NCBI GenBank assembly: GCA_964496035.1 | Contig: CAZBXI010000037.1 | Span: 1-15,610, forward strand | Reading direction: 5' to 3' | DNA: 15,610 nt | Origin: EX4484-217-1 sp964496035 | Lineage (GTDB): Archaea; Thermoproteota; Thermoprotei_A; EX4484-217-1 | Shown here: positions 7,081 through 13,731 of the stretch, in pieces | Position numbering within the stretch: position 1 is the stretch's first letter | Layout of the letters: the number at the start of each line of letters is the position of its first letter | Notes under the pieces: model-generated | Told to the model about the DNA's origin: nothing | What the model saw: only the letters and a program-made list of their open reading frames with translations | The model's database searches: none | Made by a program: the position numbers and the translations under genes

Positions 7081-8157
7081 CTATTTAGGAGCTATTTTTA
7101 TTATTTCAACTTCTAGGTTTCCGTGAAGTACTTTCCTAGCATGAGCTATTTTGTAGCCTAGTTTTTCTGCTTCCTTCTTAAAAAGAATGTACTCGGAGGT
7201 TATGACAATTATTCTACCTTTACTGCTGAGAATGCTTTGTGAGGACCTTAGGAAGTCTGCGTACAGTGTCCTTAAATATTCATACCTTAGCATCCTTATA
7301 CCGTATGGTGGGTTCGTTACTATAGCATCAATGGGTTCTTTAATGTACTCATTAATTTTTCTAGCATCTCCGAGTATGAAGTTTATTTTGCCTAATGTAC
7401 TTGATGCTATGGCATTCATTATAGCTCCTTTAAGGTGTTTAGGTGAAATATCCATACAGTATATGTTCCTTAGCTTGTAATTACGTGCTGCTTCAATAAC
7501 TATTGTTCCTCCACCACACATTGGATCAAGTAGCGTTTCGCCATTCTTTAGCTCAGCTATTTTCAACATGCTATAGGCTATGGTTGGTTTCAATGCTGCT
7601 GGATGATCGTAGACCCTATAGCCTCTTTTATGGAGGGACTCTTCACCACTTATTCTTAAAGCCAAGTAGTACTTATCGTCTATAACGAGAGCATCGAAAA
7701 TTACTGCAGGATAATCTAAATTTACTGGAGCTCTAGTCTCGAACCTTTTCTTAGTTAAATCTACTATTGCTTGTCCAGCATATTTTGCTACATCTATTGA
7801 TGTGAACTCGTGCTTACCTATTCTTTCAGCTCTTATCGCGAATGATATGTTCTCATTAAGTAGACTGCTTATTTCCGCATTTAATGTTATCTCATAAATT
7901 TCCTTTAGACCTTTCATGTCCTTAGAGATGTTCCCTTCAGAAAGCAAAACTGATACCTTATGTACGGACTTAAACTGCATTGCAAGCATGTAGAGTTTAT
8001 CGATATCAAAATTAGCTGGTATGTCTACAATTATCCTCCCTTTAACCGGTATGTTAATACCTAAACGTTGCCTACTAAGATTTAAGTTTAATAGGGAAAC
8101 AAGCTCATCAACTGTTATGTCTTCTAAACCAGGATTAGTTGTTATTAGTAGCTTCAC
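7081..8157 (-). CDS. THUMP-domain tRNA guanine-N2 methyltransferase, Trm14/TrmN-like
   Basis: This is a SAM-dependent methyltransferase with a THUMP domain (about 50-170) and a C-terminal Rossmann domain. The linking segment LHKRGYRVYDHPAALKPTIA is characteristic of the COG0116 group. SAM motif I is DPMCGGGT (211-218) and the catalytic motif IV is TNPPYG (281-286). From family knowledge, NPPY rather than DPPY favours the Trm14/TrmN branch (m2G at tRNA position 6) over Trm-G10, but the exact site needs phylogeny. The length of 358 residues fits. The GTG start lies 22 nt inside the TrmJ gene, and the N-terminal LLITTNPGLED is the usual family opening. The gene ends a long run of modification genes. 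Confidence 0.85.
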   Translation of the reverse strand: MKLLITTNPGLEDITVDELVSLLNLNLSRQRLGINIPVKGRIIVDIPANFDIDKLYMLAMQFKSVHKVSVLLSEGNISKDMKGLKEIYEITLNAEISSLLNENISFAIRAERIGKHEFTSIDVAKYAGQAIVDLTKKRFETRAPVNLDYPAVIFDALVIDDKYYLALRISGEESLHKRGYRVYDHPAALKPTIAYSMLKIAELKNGETLLDPMCGGGTIVIEAARNYKLRNIYCMDISPKHLKGAIMNAIASSTLGKINFILGDARKINEYIKEPIDAIVTNPPYGIRMLRYEYLRTLYADFLRSSQSILSSKGRIIVITSEYILFKKEAEKLGYKIAHARKVLHGNLEVEIIKIAPK

Positions 8158-8860
8158 TTTTCTTCATCCTTTTCAAACATATTTTTCTAAAGAAACCTAT
8201 TAGGACGTGTGCTTCATGGGCTGTAAGAACGGATCTTCCAAGAACTTTTTTAAGAGTTATAATAGTCTTTTTCTTCTTATGCTCGGGCATGCTTAGTGAT
8301 TTTACAGCTTCCTCCATTTTTCTATGGAGAATCTCAGTTTCATCTGGCTTTGGAAGCTGAAGTTCAGGTATATGACCCTTACTCAGTTTTGAAAATATTT
8401 CGTAAAGTACTATTGCTACAGCATGTGATAGGTTTAGTGAAGGATATTCTGGTGAAGCAGGTATGGTTAACAATACATCCCCTCTCTTTATCTCTTCTCT
8501 TCTAAGTCCTACACTTTCCCTACCAAATACTATAGCAACTACTCCATCATAGTTAGCTATTTTCTCAGCAAACTCCTTTAACGTTAGTGGTGTTCTTAAA
8601 ATATCATCTCCTGAGCTTGCTTTACATGAAGTTACGACAATAAGCGAGGCTCCTTTTAGTGCCTCATCTAATGATTTAACTACTTTAGCTTCGCTTAACA
8701 CATCTATGCCATGGGATGCGTACTTCTTTGCCTTCTCTAGGGGGAATTTGGGATTAACTATGACAAGGTCTCTGAAGCCGAAGTTCTTCATAACCCTAGC
8801 TATTAAACCCACATTTATTTCTCCTTCTGGTTCTACGAGAACTACCCTAATGTCAACCAC
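8135..8860 (-). CDS. trmJ: TrmJ-like tRNA 2'-O-methyltransferase (SPOUT/SpoU)
   Basis: TrmJ methylates the 2'-OH of nucleotide 32 in tRNA; the archaeal enzyme acts preferentially on C32. The protein has 241 residues with the knotted SPOUT core: an N-terminal VLVEPEGEINVGLIARVMKN, then LIVVTSC, FGRESVGLRREE (SpoU motif 2) and IPASPEYPSLNLSHAVAI (motif 3). A helical C-terminal extension of about 75 residues follows, as in TrmJ rather than simple SpoU enzymes. The start is GTG one base after the upstream TAA stop, with AGAAGGT as a possible SD. Its 3' end overlaps the THUMP methyltransferase gene. A related TrmH/SpoU specificity is possible, but the C-terminal domain favours TrmJ. Confidence 0.88.
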   Translation of the reverse strand: MVDIRVVLVEPEGEINVGLIARVMKNFGFRDLVIVNPKFPLEKAKKYASHGIDVLSEAKVVKSLDEALKGASLIVVTSCKASSGDDILRTPLTLKEFAEKIANYDGVVAIVFGRESVGLRREEIKRGDVLLTIPASPEYPSLNLSHAVAIVLYEIFSKLSKGHIPELQLPKPDETEILHRKMEEAVKSLSMPEHKKKKTIITLKKVLGRSVLTAHEAHVLIGFFRKICLKRMKKSEATNNN

Positions 8861-8861
8861 T

Positions 8862-9503
8862 TTACCTTCTCCTATGCGCTTTAATGACTAGTATTTCTTC
8901 AAAGAAAAACCTTCTACTTTTAACTATTTCAACTTTAAACTCTTGCCTTTTTAGAAACTCTATGGTTTTACGGGGGTTTGAGAGAGAGGATTGAACAAGA
9001 AACAGTATACCGTCATCTTTCAGGTAATTATTAACGTTATTTAAGAAGTCATCTATAACTTCTCTTCCGAGCTTTCCTCCAGACCACGCTTTTCCGAGAA
9101 TGTCTTCATCCTTCACTGGTAAATATGGGGGATTAAATGCTATTACGTCGAACAGCATGTCCTTTCTTAGCGTCTCAAAAAGCGATGCGTTTACGGGGTT
9201 TACAATGTTTGAAACACCATTTAAATATGCATTACATTGCGTTATGAGGGATGCTTTAGGGTTTACATCTATGGAGAGTACGAAGGAAGCACCTTGCAGT
9301 GCTGCGTATATTCCTATTATCCCTGTACCTGAGCCCATATCTAGGAACATACTGTTTTTTGGTATACTTAAGGCTTCTAGAAGTAGATACGTGTCATCTG
9401 ATGGAGCATATACTTCAGGATGCACGTATACTTTAACCCCATATATTTCTAGCTTTAACTTAGCTTCCTTTAACATGTTTATACAGTATTGAGGTAATTT
9501 CAA
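8862..9503 (-). CDS. HemK/Mtq2-like N5-glutamine (release factor) methyltransferase
   Basis: This is a Rossmann methyltransferase of the HemK/PrmC-Mtq2 group. In archaea and eukaryotes, Mtq2 with Trm112 methylates the GGQ glutamine of the class I release factor. It is 213 residues long and lacks the N-terminal helical domain of bacterial PrmC. It shows VYAPSDDTYLLLEAL (about 31-45), which corresponds to the family's VYEPxEDTxLL, the SAM loop DMGSGTG (55-61) and the catalytic NPPYLP (124-129). The TTG start at 9503 has GGTGAG just upstream and lies 44 nt inside ksgA. An ATG at 9476 (Met10) is the alternative but lacks an SD. The KsgA-Mtq2 neighbourhood is common in archaea, as I recall. Confidence 0.88.
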   Translation of the reverse strand: MKLPQYCINMLKEAKLKLEIYGVKVYVHPEVYAPSDDTYLLLEALSIPKNSMFLDMGSGTGIIGIYAALQGASFVLSIDVNPKASLITQCNAYLNGVSNIVNPVNASLFETLRKDMLFDVIAFNPPYLPVKDEDILGKAWSGGKLGREVIDDFLNNVNNYLKDDGILFLVQSSLSNPRKTIEFLKRQEFKVEIVKSRRFFFEEILVIKAHRRR

Positions 9504-10320
9504 TTAGCTCACCTAAGCTTAAGCTTCTTACCCTACGTTTCATGTACTTCTTCAATTCACTTGGCAACTCCGATGTATATTTGTCTGCAGGTATTAAGTT
9601 TTTAAGAACAGTTCTTAATGTTCTATTTTTTAGTGTGAAAAGCTTCCTTACGGTATCTTGGAAAAACTCTAAGGGTACATCTATGTGTATTGTTTTCTTT
9701 TTTAGAGAAATCAATGTTGAATAAACTTTGGGTGGAGGATAGAAGGAGGTTGGAGGGTATGTACCTAAATACTCTATGTCAAAGTAGAAGTTAGCCATAA
9801 CTGTTAATCTACCGTAGTCAGCTTCATCAGGCTTAGCTAGAAGTCTATCAGCGAACTCTTTTTGAAAAGTTAAGAGCGCTTCTCTAAATGCCATTTCGGT
9901 TAAAATGAATAGTACTTTAGACGATATATGATATGGTATGTTTGAAACTACAGCGTCGAAAGAACTAAGCTCCTTATAAACCTTGAGGATATCTCCATGT
10001 ACTATTTTAACGTTACTTCTTTTGGAAGCGACTTCTTTTTCCAGTACAGTAACAAGCTTTTTATCCACTTCTACTGTAACTACCTCTTCTGCTACATTCG
10101 AGAGAAGCAGAGTTAATGTACCTATACCTCCTCCAATTTCTAACACTTTACGATAATTACAATTCTTTATCCTCGTTAGTATTTTACCTATAAGACTAGG
10201 ATCTATAACGAAATTTTGACTTAGTCTCTTTTTCGGCCTTATATTGTACGTTCTTAAAACATTTAACGTATAGGCTAGAAGAGCTCTTCGAGAAATCGTA
10301 AGAAACAAGTAGTTTTTCAC
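9460..10320 (-). CDS. ksgA: rRNA adenine N6,N6-dimethyltransferase KsgA/Dim1
   Basis: KsgA/Dim1 dimethylates two adjacent adenosines in the 3'-terminal helix of 16S rRNA during late small-subunit assembly. The 286-residue protein contains PKKRLSQNFVID (about 29-40), the SAM motif EIGGGIGTLTL (61-71) and the catalytic SNIPYHISS (126-134), followed by the C-terminal helical substrate-binding domain. The GTG start overlaps the DUF655 stop as GTGA. This leaves an unusually long, partly hydrophobic lead of about 28 residues before the family core, but no later ATG or GTG precedes the SQNF motif. The TTG at codon 5 is the only alternative. Confidence 0.95.
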   Translation of the reverse strand: MKNYLFLTISRRALLAYTLNVLRTYNIRPKKRLSQNFVIDPSLIGKILTRIKNCNYRKVLEIGGGIGTLTLLLSNVAEEVVTVEVDKKLVTVLEKEVASKRSNVKIVHGDILKVYKELSSFDAVVSNIPYHISSKVLFILTEMAFREALLTFQKEFADRLLAKPDEADYGRLTVMANFYFDIEYLGTYPPTSFYPPPKVYSTLISLKKKTIHIDVPLEFFQDTVRKLFTLKNRTLRTVLKNLIPADKYTSELPSELKKYMKRRVRSLSLGELIEITSILYKHVKGS

Positions 10321-10991
10321 CTGGTTTCTCTGGAAGAAGCTATAGCGTACATCCTCGGTAAATAACCTAAATATATTGTTCCTGAAGTAGATATTGGCTT
10401 AACAAACAAATAGTATTTTTCACGGCCCATAAGCTCCTTAAGTATTCTCTCTGTAAGAAGCTTAACAGGGTTAGATATTTTGCCTCTCTCTACGAGGTCT
10501 TTATAACTTTCAAAGGGTTTCTTCCGTCTTTCCTCAAGTATTATTCTTAAATGTTTTTTACCTATAGTTGGTATTAGTTCTAGTGCATGTAGCTTTATTG
10601 TTATTGGCTGAGCTATGTTAAATATTTCTACAAATACTTTTTCTCTTTCAGTAACTATTTTTTCAACAATCTGAGGTAACATGTCTTTAGCGAAGGATGT
10701 AAGAGCGTTATAGTCTATTCTACAATATATGAATGCTATTTTATCTCTAAATCCTCTACCTATGTAAACTCTTTCTCCCGGTGTTAAATTGACTCCTCTT
10801 TTAGGTGCTAGTTCCAGAAGCATAAAGTAGTCTTCACCAACAGCTTGGGCTATGGGCTTGTTTCGATGTTCAGTATGCACGTCTATAGGGTTTCCTGAAG
10901 GAAGATAGTCTAGAATGTAAGCGTAGTCTTCCATTAACTCTACTTTCCTTTGCCTACTTTGTTGCTTAGCCCTAAACACTCTAAACACCAA
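10317..10991 (-). CDS. Conserved archaeal DUF655 protein (OB-fold plus helix-hairpin-helix)
   Basis: This protein of unknown function belongs to the archaeal DUF655 family (COG1491). The 224-residue protein begins with a basic stretch and then YAYILDYLPSGNP (about 24-36), the usual family opening. A beta-rich OB-like part with LTPGERVYIGRG (about 70-81) follows, then a helix-hairpin-helix-like segment, LELIPTIGKKHLRIILEERR (about 137-156), both typical of nucleic-acid-binding proteins. The start is TTG at 10991; GTG at the next codon or the ATG at Met20 are alternatives. The order L21e-RpoF-DUF655-KsgA is a well-known conserved archaeal string, which suggests a role in ribosome biogenesis or in linking transcription with translation. 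That role is inference. Confidence 0.88.
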   Translation of the reverse strand: MVFRVFRAKQQSRQRKVELMEDYAYILDYLPSGNPIDVHTEHRNKPIAQAVGEDYFMLLELAPKRGVNLTPGERVYIGRGFRDKIAFIYCRIDYNALTSFAKDMLPQIVEKIVTEREKVFVEIFNIAQPITIKLHALELIPTIGKKHLRIILEERRKKPFESYKDLVERGKISNPVKLLTERILKELMGREKYYLFVKPISTSGTIYLGYLPRMYAIASSRETR

Positions 10992-11036
10992 TATTTGCTG
11001 AGAGATAGCCTGTTTAGTAGCTATTTAAAATATGGG
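10992..11036 (-). promoter_or_regulatory. Putative promoter of the DUF655-ksgA unit
   Basis: The minus strand has a TATA-like ATATTTTAAATAG at about 11033-11021. It would start transcription near 11000, leaving a leader of only about 10 nt before the TTG/GTG start of the DUF655 gene. There is no obvious SD, so translation could be nearly leaderless. The prediction is from sequence only. Confidence 0.4.
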
Positions 11037-11072
11037 AAAACACGTATTTTAACAATTATTACATCATACGTG
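11037..11072 (-). terminator. Hairpin plus T-run after rpoF
   Basis: A perfect 7-bp inverted repeat, CACGTAT (11072-11066 minus) and ATACGTG (11047-11041), encloses an 18-nt A/T-rich loop and is followed by TTTT (11040-11037). It lies 33 nt beyond the rpoF stop and just before the DUF655 promoter, where a terminator is expected. Archaeal termination depends mainly on T-tracts and this one is short, so the hairpin could instead be an operator. Confidence 0.3.
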
Positions 11073-11105
11073 AAGAGCTGTAATACTGTGCTTTTAATGT
11101 CCGTG

Positions 11106-11447
11106 TTATTCCTCTTTAATGCATTTTGCTAATATTTCTATTATCTTGTTAATTTCCTCTGTTGTTAGCGTTATTTCTTCCGTAGCTAAAATTGTTCTGA
11201 CCTCTTCTACTGTTTGAGGTACTATATTGACAAGCATTACGCATATTTCATCGCTTAAATTAAATTTCTCTTTGAGTTCTTTCAGTATCTCATTCACTGT
11301 TTCACTATTACACTTAACGAACCTTTCTAAGTAACTTAAGGTTGTTCGTTGAATATCTAGTCCTTCACCTTCTTCTAGGCGTTCTTTAATAATTTCCTTA
11401 ACTTCAGCTAAAGGGAGAGGTTTTGAAGAAAGAACTTTTTTGACCAT
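11106..11447 (-). CDS. rpoF: DNA-directed RNA polymerase subunit F (Rpb4-like)
   Basis: RpoF forms the stalk of archaeal RNA polymerase with RpoE (Rpb7-like) and binds emerging RNA. The 113-residue helical protein has the Rpb4/HRDC-like pattern: LAEVKEIIKERLEEGE (about 13-28), RTTLSYLERFVKCN (about 34-47), IVPQTVEEVRTILA and a C-terminal helix ending the HRDC-like bundle. The ATG has AGGTG as SD six bases upstream. The gene follows rpl21e by 33 nt with no terminator between them, and this pair is conserved in archaea. A hairpin and T-run downstream may end the transcript. Confidence 0.93.
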   Translation of the reverse strand: MVKKVLSSKPLPLAEVKEIIKERLEEGEGLDIQRTTLSYLERFVKCNSETVNEILKELKEKFNLSDEICVMLVNIVPQTVEEVRTILATEEITLTTEEINKIIEILAKCIKEE

Positions 11448-11480
11448 AGCTTACACCTAAGTTCCAATTAATTAAGTCTT

Positions 11481-11780
11481 TCAATGTTTAGCTGGAACTA
11501 AGTGTTCAGGCCTGACAAATAGTACTTTTCTCTTATCCCCTAGATATACTTCAACTATGTATGCTTTACCGCGCACACCTATTATTGTTCCTGTTTTTCC
11601 GTGGTATCTTCTATGAGGCATACCTGCTGCTATTGAAGGATTTATCTTTATATGTACTTTATCTCCAACTTTATATTCTATCATTAACCTACTAAGTGGT
11701 GGAATAGCACCTTTTTCCCTTATCGACTTCTTTAGTAACTTTCTTGTTCTATGCCTATAACCTTTAGGTGCTTTAACCAT
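11481..11780 (-). CDS. rpl21e: 50S ribosomal protein L21e
   Basis: L21e is a small basic protein of the archaeal/eukaryotic large ribosomal subunit. The 99-residue protein starts MVKAPKGYRHRTRKLLKKS and contains VGDKVHIKINPSIAAGMPHR and the SH3-like YHGKTGTIIGVRGKAYIVEV, all hallmarks of the family. The ATG follows a promoter-like region and a weak purine-rich SD (AAGGTTT). It probably opens the L21e-RpoF unit, which is separated from Pus10 by 79 nt. Confidence 0.97.
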   Translation of the reverse strand: MVKAPKGYRHRTRKLLKKSIREKGAIPPLSRLMIEYKVGDKVHIKINPSIAAGMPHRRYHGKTGTIIGVRGKAYIVEVYLGDKRKVLFVRPEHLVPAKH

Positions 11781-11859
11781 TTTCTTAAACCTTGCAGATG
11801 CTAATGTTGTTTGCTAGTGTATTTATGAAAGAATCAGAGATATTTATTTTTGTCTATGT
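11781..11859 (-). promoter_or_regulatory. Putative L21e-RpoF promoter
   Basis: Two TATA-like stretches occur on the minus strand: AAAAATAAATAT (about 11851-11840) and TTTCATAAATA (11830-11820). The first would give a leader of about 40 nt, the second about 17 nt. AAGGTTT (11793-11787) before the ATG is a weak SD. I cannot decide between the two elements. Confidence 0.38.
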
Positions 11860-13188
11860 TCACTCTCGCGTTGAAGCACTAATGCCGAGTACGTCTAGTT
11901 CCAAACACTTCAAGTTCTTTCCTACTACTGATGAGAAACTTGGGTTTGTTCTTCCTTGATCCCCATTTATTAACTCTTTCACATATAAGCCTCCTTGACA
12001 TTTTATTATAGCTTCAAAAATGTTTTCACATACTTTTCTCGTGGCCACCTTGTAAACCATTTTCTCTCTTAGGATATCGGGTCTTCTTCGTAAAACCCTT
12101 GTAGGTGTTCTTTGGGAAACTAGTACGTTATTGAAAGTGTCTTCTAGTACTTCAAGATCATGTTTCTCAATTCTGTCTTCAGATATGATTAAGGCTCTAT
12201 ACGTTTTTACATGGTTCTTTGCTTGCTCTTTAATTTCTTTAACTAAGTCTTTAGAGGTTTTTCCTTTGAGAAAAACTAGAACATAGCCTTCACTTACTTC
12301 GCGGACCTTATTTTGAGCTTCCATTAGCCTTTCCTTGAATGTCTTCCTGAGTTTAGGTTTCTTAAGTTCAACAATCATGGGTCTACCATGTCCAAGCATT
12401 CTTACGTCAACGTCTTCTCTTCCGGCAGCATGGAGTATGGCTTTCTCTGCTTTGAATGTTTCAGCTATTGTCTGAAAACAACCTTCTATGGAGAGTTCAT
12501 ACTTTAACCTATATTTCTCTCCATTCCATATAAGCCATTTTATTTGACTTATTCTCCTACCTAGTTTCACATACTTTCCAATAATGAATAACGGCTTTAC
12601 ATTAATGCTTAACTTGCCTTCAGCTAAATTTACCAAGAAGACTATGTCAGGTTCTTGAAACTCCGGTTCAATATTTAGTTTTTCCTTTACCCTCTTACCT
12701 ATTTCTCTCTTGATTTCGTTTTTTATTGATTCATAAGTTTCTACTTTAAATTCTCTGAGTATGTTCTCCTCTTTGGAAATTATCTCGCTCGGTAGATGCA
12801 CCCCTATGAGAAAGTTTTCGAATTCGTAATTTAGACTCTCTTTAAGTATTTCCTTGGTATATTTTTCAATAATGTCGTCCAGTAGGTCGTTGCATATATA
12901 GCAGGGTTTCTTTACGTATTTTACTTGGATGCCCATTTTTTTAAGGACTTCAATAATTGGTGGAAACTTTATATTTTCAGCTATTTTCTTAATGTCTTCA
13001 ACAGCTATTTCCTTAACAACGTAAGGCATGGTCATTGCGATTATTGTTTTTATCGATAATCCTCTTAGCTTATTCGATAAACCAACACCATACGTAGAAA
13101 ACACTCTCCCTAAACATCTATCGCATAAAGGTATTTCTCTACATATTTCCAAAGCCTTTACAATAATATCCGTTAGTTTTTCACCCAT
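11860..13188 (-). CDS. pus10: tRNA pseudouridine synthase Pus10
   Basis: Pus10 makes pseudouridine 54 and 55 in the T-loop of archaeal tRNAs. Starting at the ATG at 13188 the protein has 442 residues. The N-terminal THUMP-containing part has two zinc-binding CxxC pairs (Cys22/25 and Cys96/99). The catalytic domain carries GREDVDVRMLGHGRPM, with the active-site Asp in the REDVDVR segment (Asp 259/261). The C-terminal TPTRVLRRRPDILR and GGLYVKELINGDQGRTNPS are also family-typical. An in-frame TTG at 13209 would add seven residues, but GGAGGT sits six bases before the ATG, so the ATG is preferred. The start overlaps the TrmY-like stop by 8 nt, linking formation of Psi54 with its proposed N1-methylation. 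Confidence 0.95.
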   Translation of the reverse strand: MGEKLTDIIVKALEICREIPLCDRCLGRVFSTYGVGLSNKLRGLSIKTIIAMTMPYVVKEIAVEDIKKIAENIKFPPIIEVLKKMGIQVKYVKKPCYICNDLLDDIIEKYTKEILKESLNYEFENFLIGVHLPSEIISKEENILREFKVETYESIKNEIKREIGKRVKEKLNIEPEFQEPDIVFLVNLAEGKLSINVKPLFIIGKYVKLGRRISQIKWLIWNGEKYRLKYELSIEGCFQTIAETFKAEKAILHAAGREDVDVRMLGHGRPMIVELKKPKLRKTFKERLMEAQNKVREVSEGYVLVFLKGKTSKDLVKEIKEQAKNHVKTYRALIISEDRIEKHDLEVLEDTFNNVLVSQRTPTRVLRRRPDILREKMVYKVATRKVCENIFEAIIKCQGGLYVKELINGDQGRTNPSFSSVVGKNLKCLELDVLGISASTRE

Positions 13189-13714
13189 GTTCAAACCTCC
13201 TATCTGCAATGTTATGTATTATTGTAATAATGTGGTGATCTTCAAAACATTCTATGTTGGGTATAGATACCTTATTTCCGCGTATTCTCATTTTTTCTAG
13301 GCAGCCATACTTTATATTAGAAGGCATTATAAATACTGCTGGTAGGTTCTTAAAGTGTTCACTTAGAGGTTTAGCTCGCGGTTCAAGAATGAATATTTTT
13401 GATATTTCACTAAGTTTCCTCTTAAGTTTCCTAAGGGATATAATTTTTATACCTTCCCCTTTCCCGTCCCTTGACAATATAACTTTAAGTATTAATCCTG
13501 AGGCGCTTTGCAAATCGGGTCTATAATTCCTTAAGTATTTTCCGTTGAACAGTATTGTTTTCTCTTCGGATTTCAACACTACTGCAAGGACTGTATCTCT
13601 CCGTATGCCATGAGATATCAGTAGAGCTGAGTTTATCTGGAAAACCAGTGATTGTATGTTTTCAAGAACCCAATACATACTAGGGTAGCATGTAACGAAA
13701 AATCTATTGATCAT
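13181..13714 (-). CDS. TrmY-like tRNA pseudouridine-54 N1-methyltransferase, divergent
   Basis: TrmY (DUF358, SPOUT superfamily) converts Psi54 of archaeal tRNA to N1-methylpseudouridine. The 177-residue protein keeps ISHGIRRDT (33-41), FNGKYLRNYRPD (56-67) and a C-terminal HHIITIIHNIADRRFE (160-175), which closely matches the family's terminal helix. Compared with TrmY sequences as I remember them, it is ~20-25 residues shorter. It lacks the LPGSxGRLDxLxRC region near the N-terminus, and the usual SAM-site GD motif is replaced by MPSNIKYG (130-137). Activity is therefore uncertain. The ATG follows the SRP54 stop by 17 nt, with GAGGT upstream at a rather long spacing. Its overlap with pus10, whose product supplies the substrate, is strong functional context. 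Confidence 0.8.
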   Translation of the reverse strand: MINRFFVTCYPSMYWVLENIQSLVFQINSALLISHGIRRDTVLAVVLKSEEKTILFNGKYLRNYRPDLQSASGLILKVILSRDGKGEGIKIISLRKLKRKLSEISKIFILEPRAKPLSEHFKNLPAVFIMPSNIKYGCLEKMRIRGNKVSIPNIECFEDHHIITIIHNIADRRFEHG

Positions 13715-13731
13715 GATATTATGCTTTACCT

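Noticed and set aside
9100..9492. Plus-strand open frame of 130 codons opposite the Mtq2-like gene
   Set aside because: It lies wholly opposite a gene with clear methyltransferase motifs and has no recognisable protein features.
11041..11072. GTATGATGT in the rpoF-DUF655 gap resembles a C box
   Set aside because: No CTGA D or D' box occurs at a suitable distance on the same strand, so a guide RNA is not supported.
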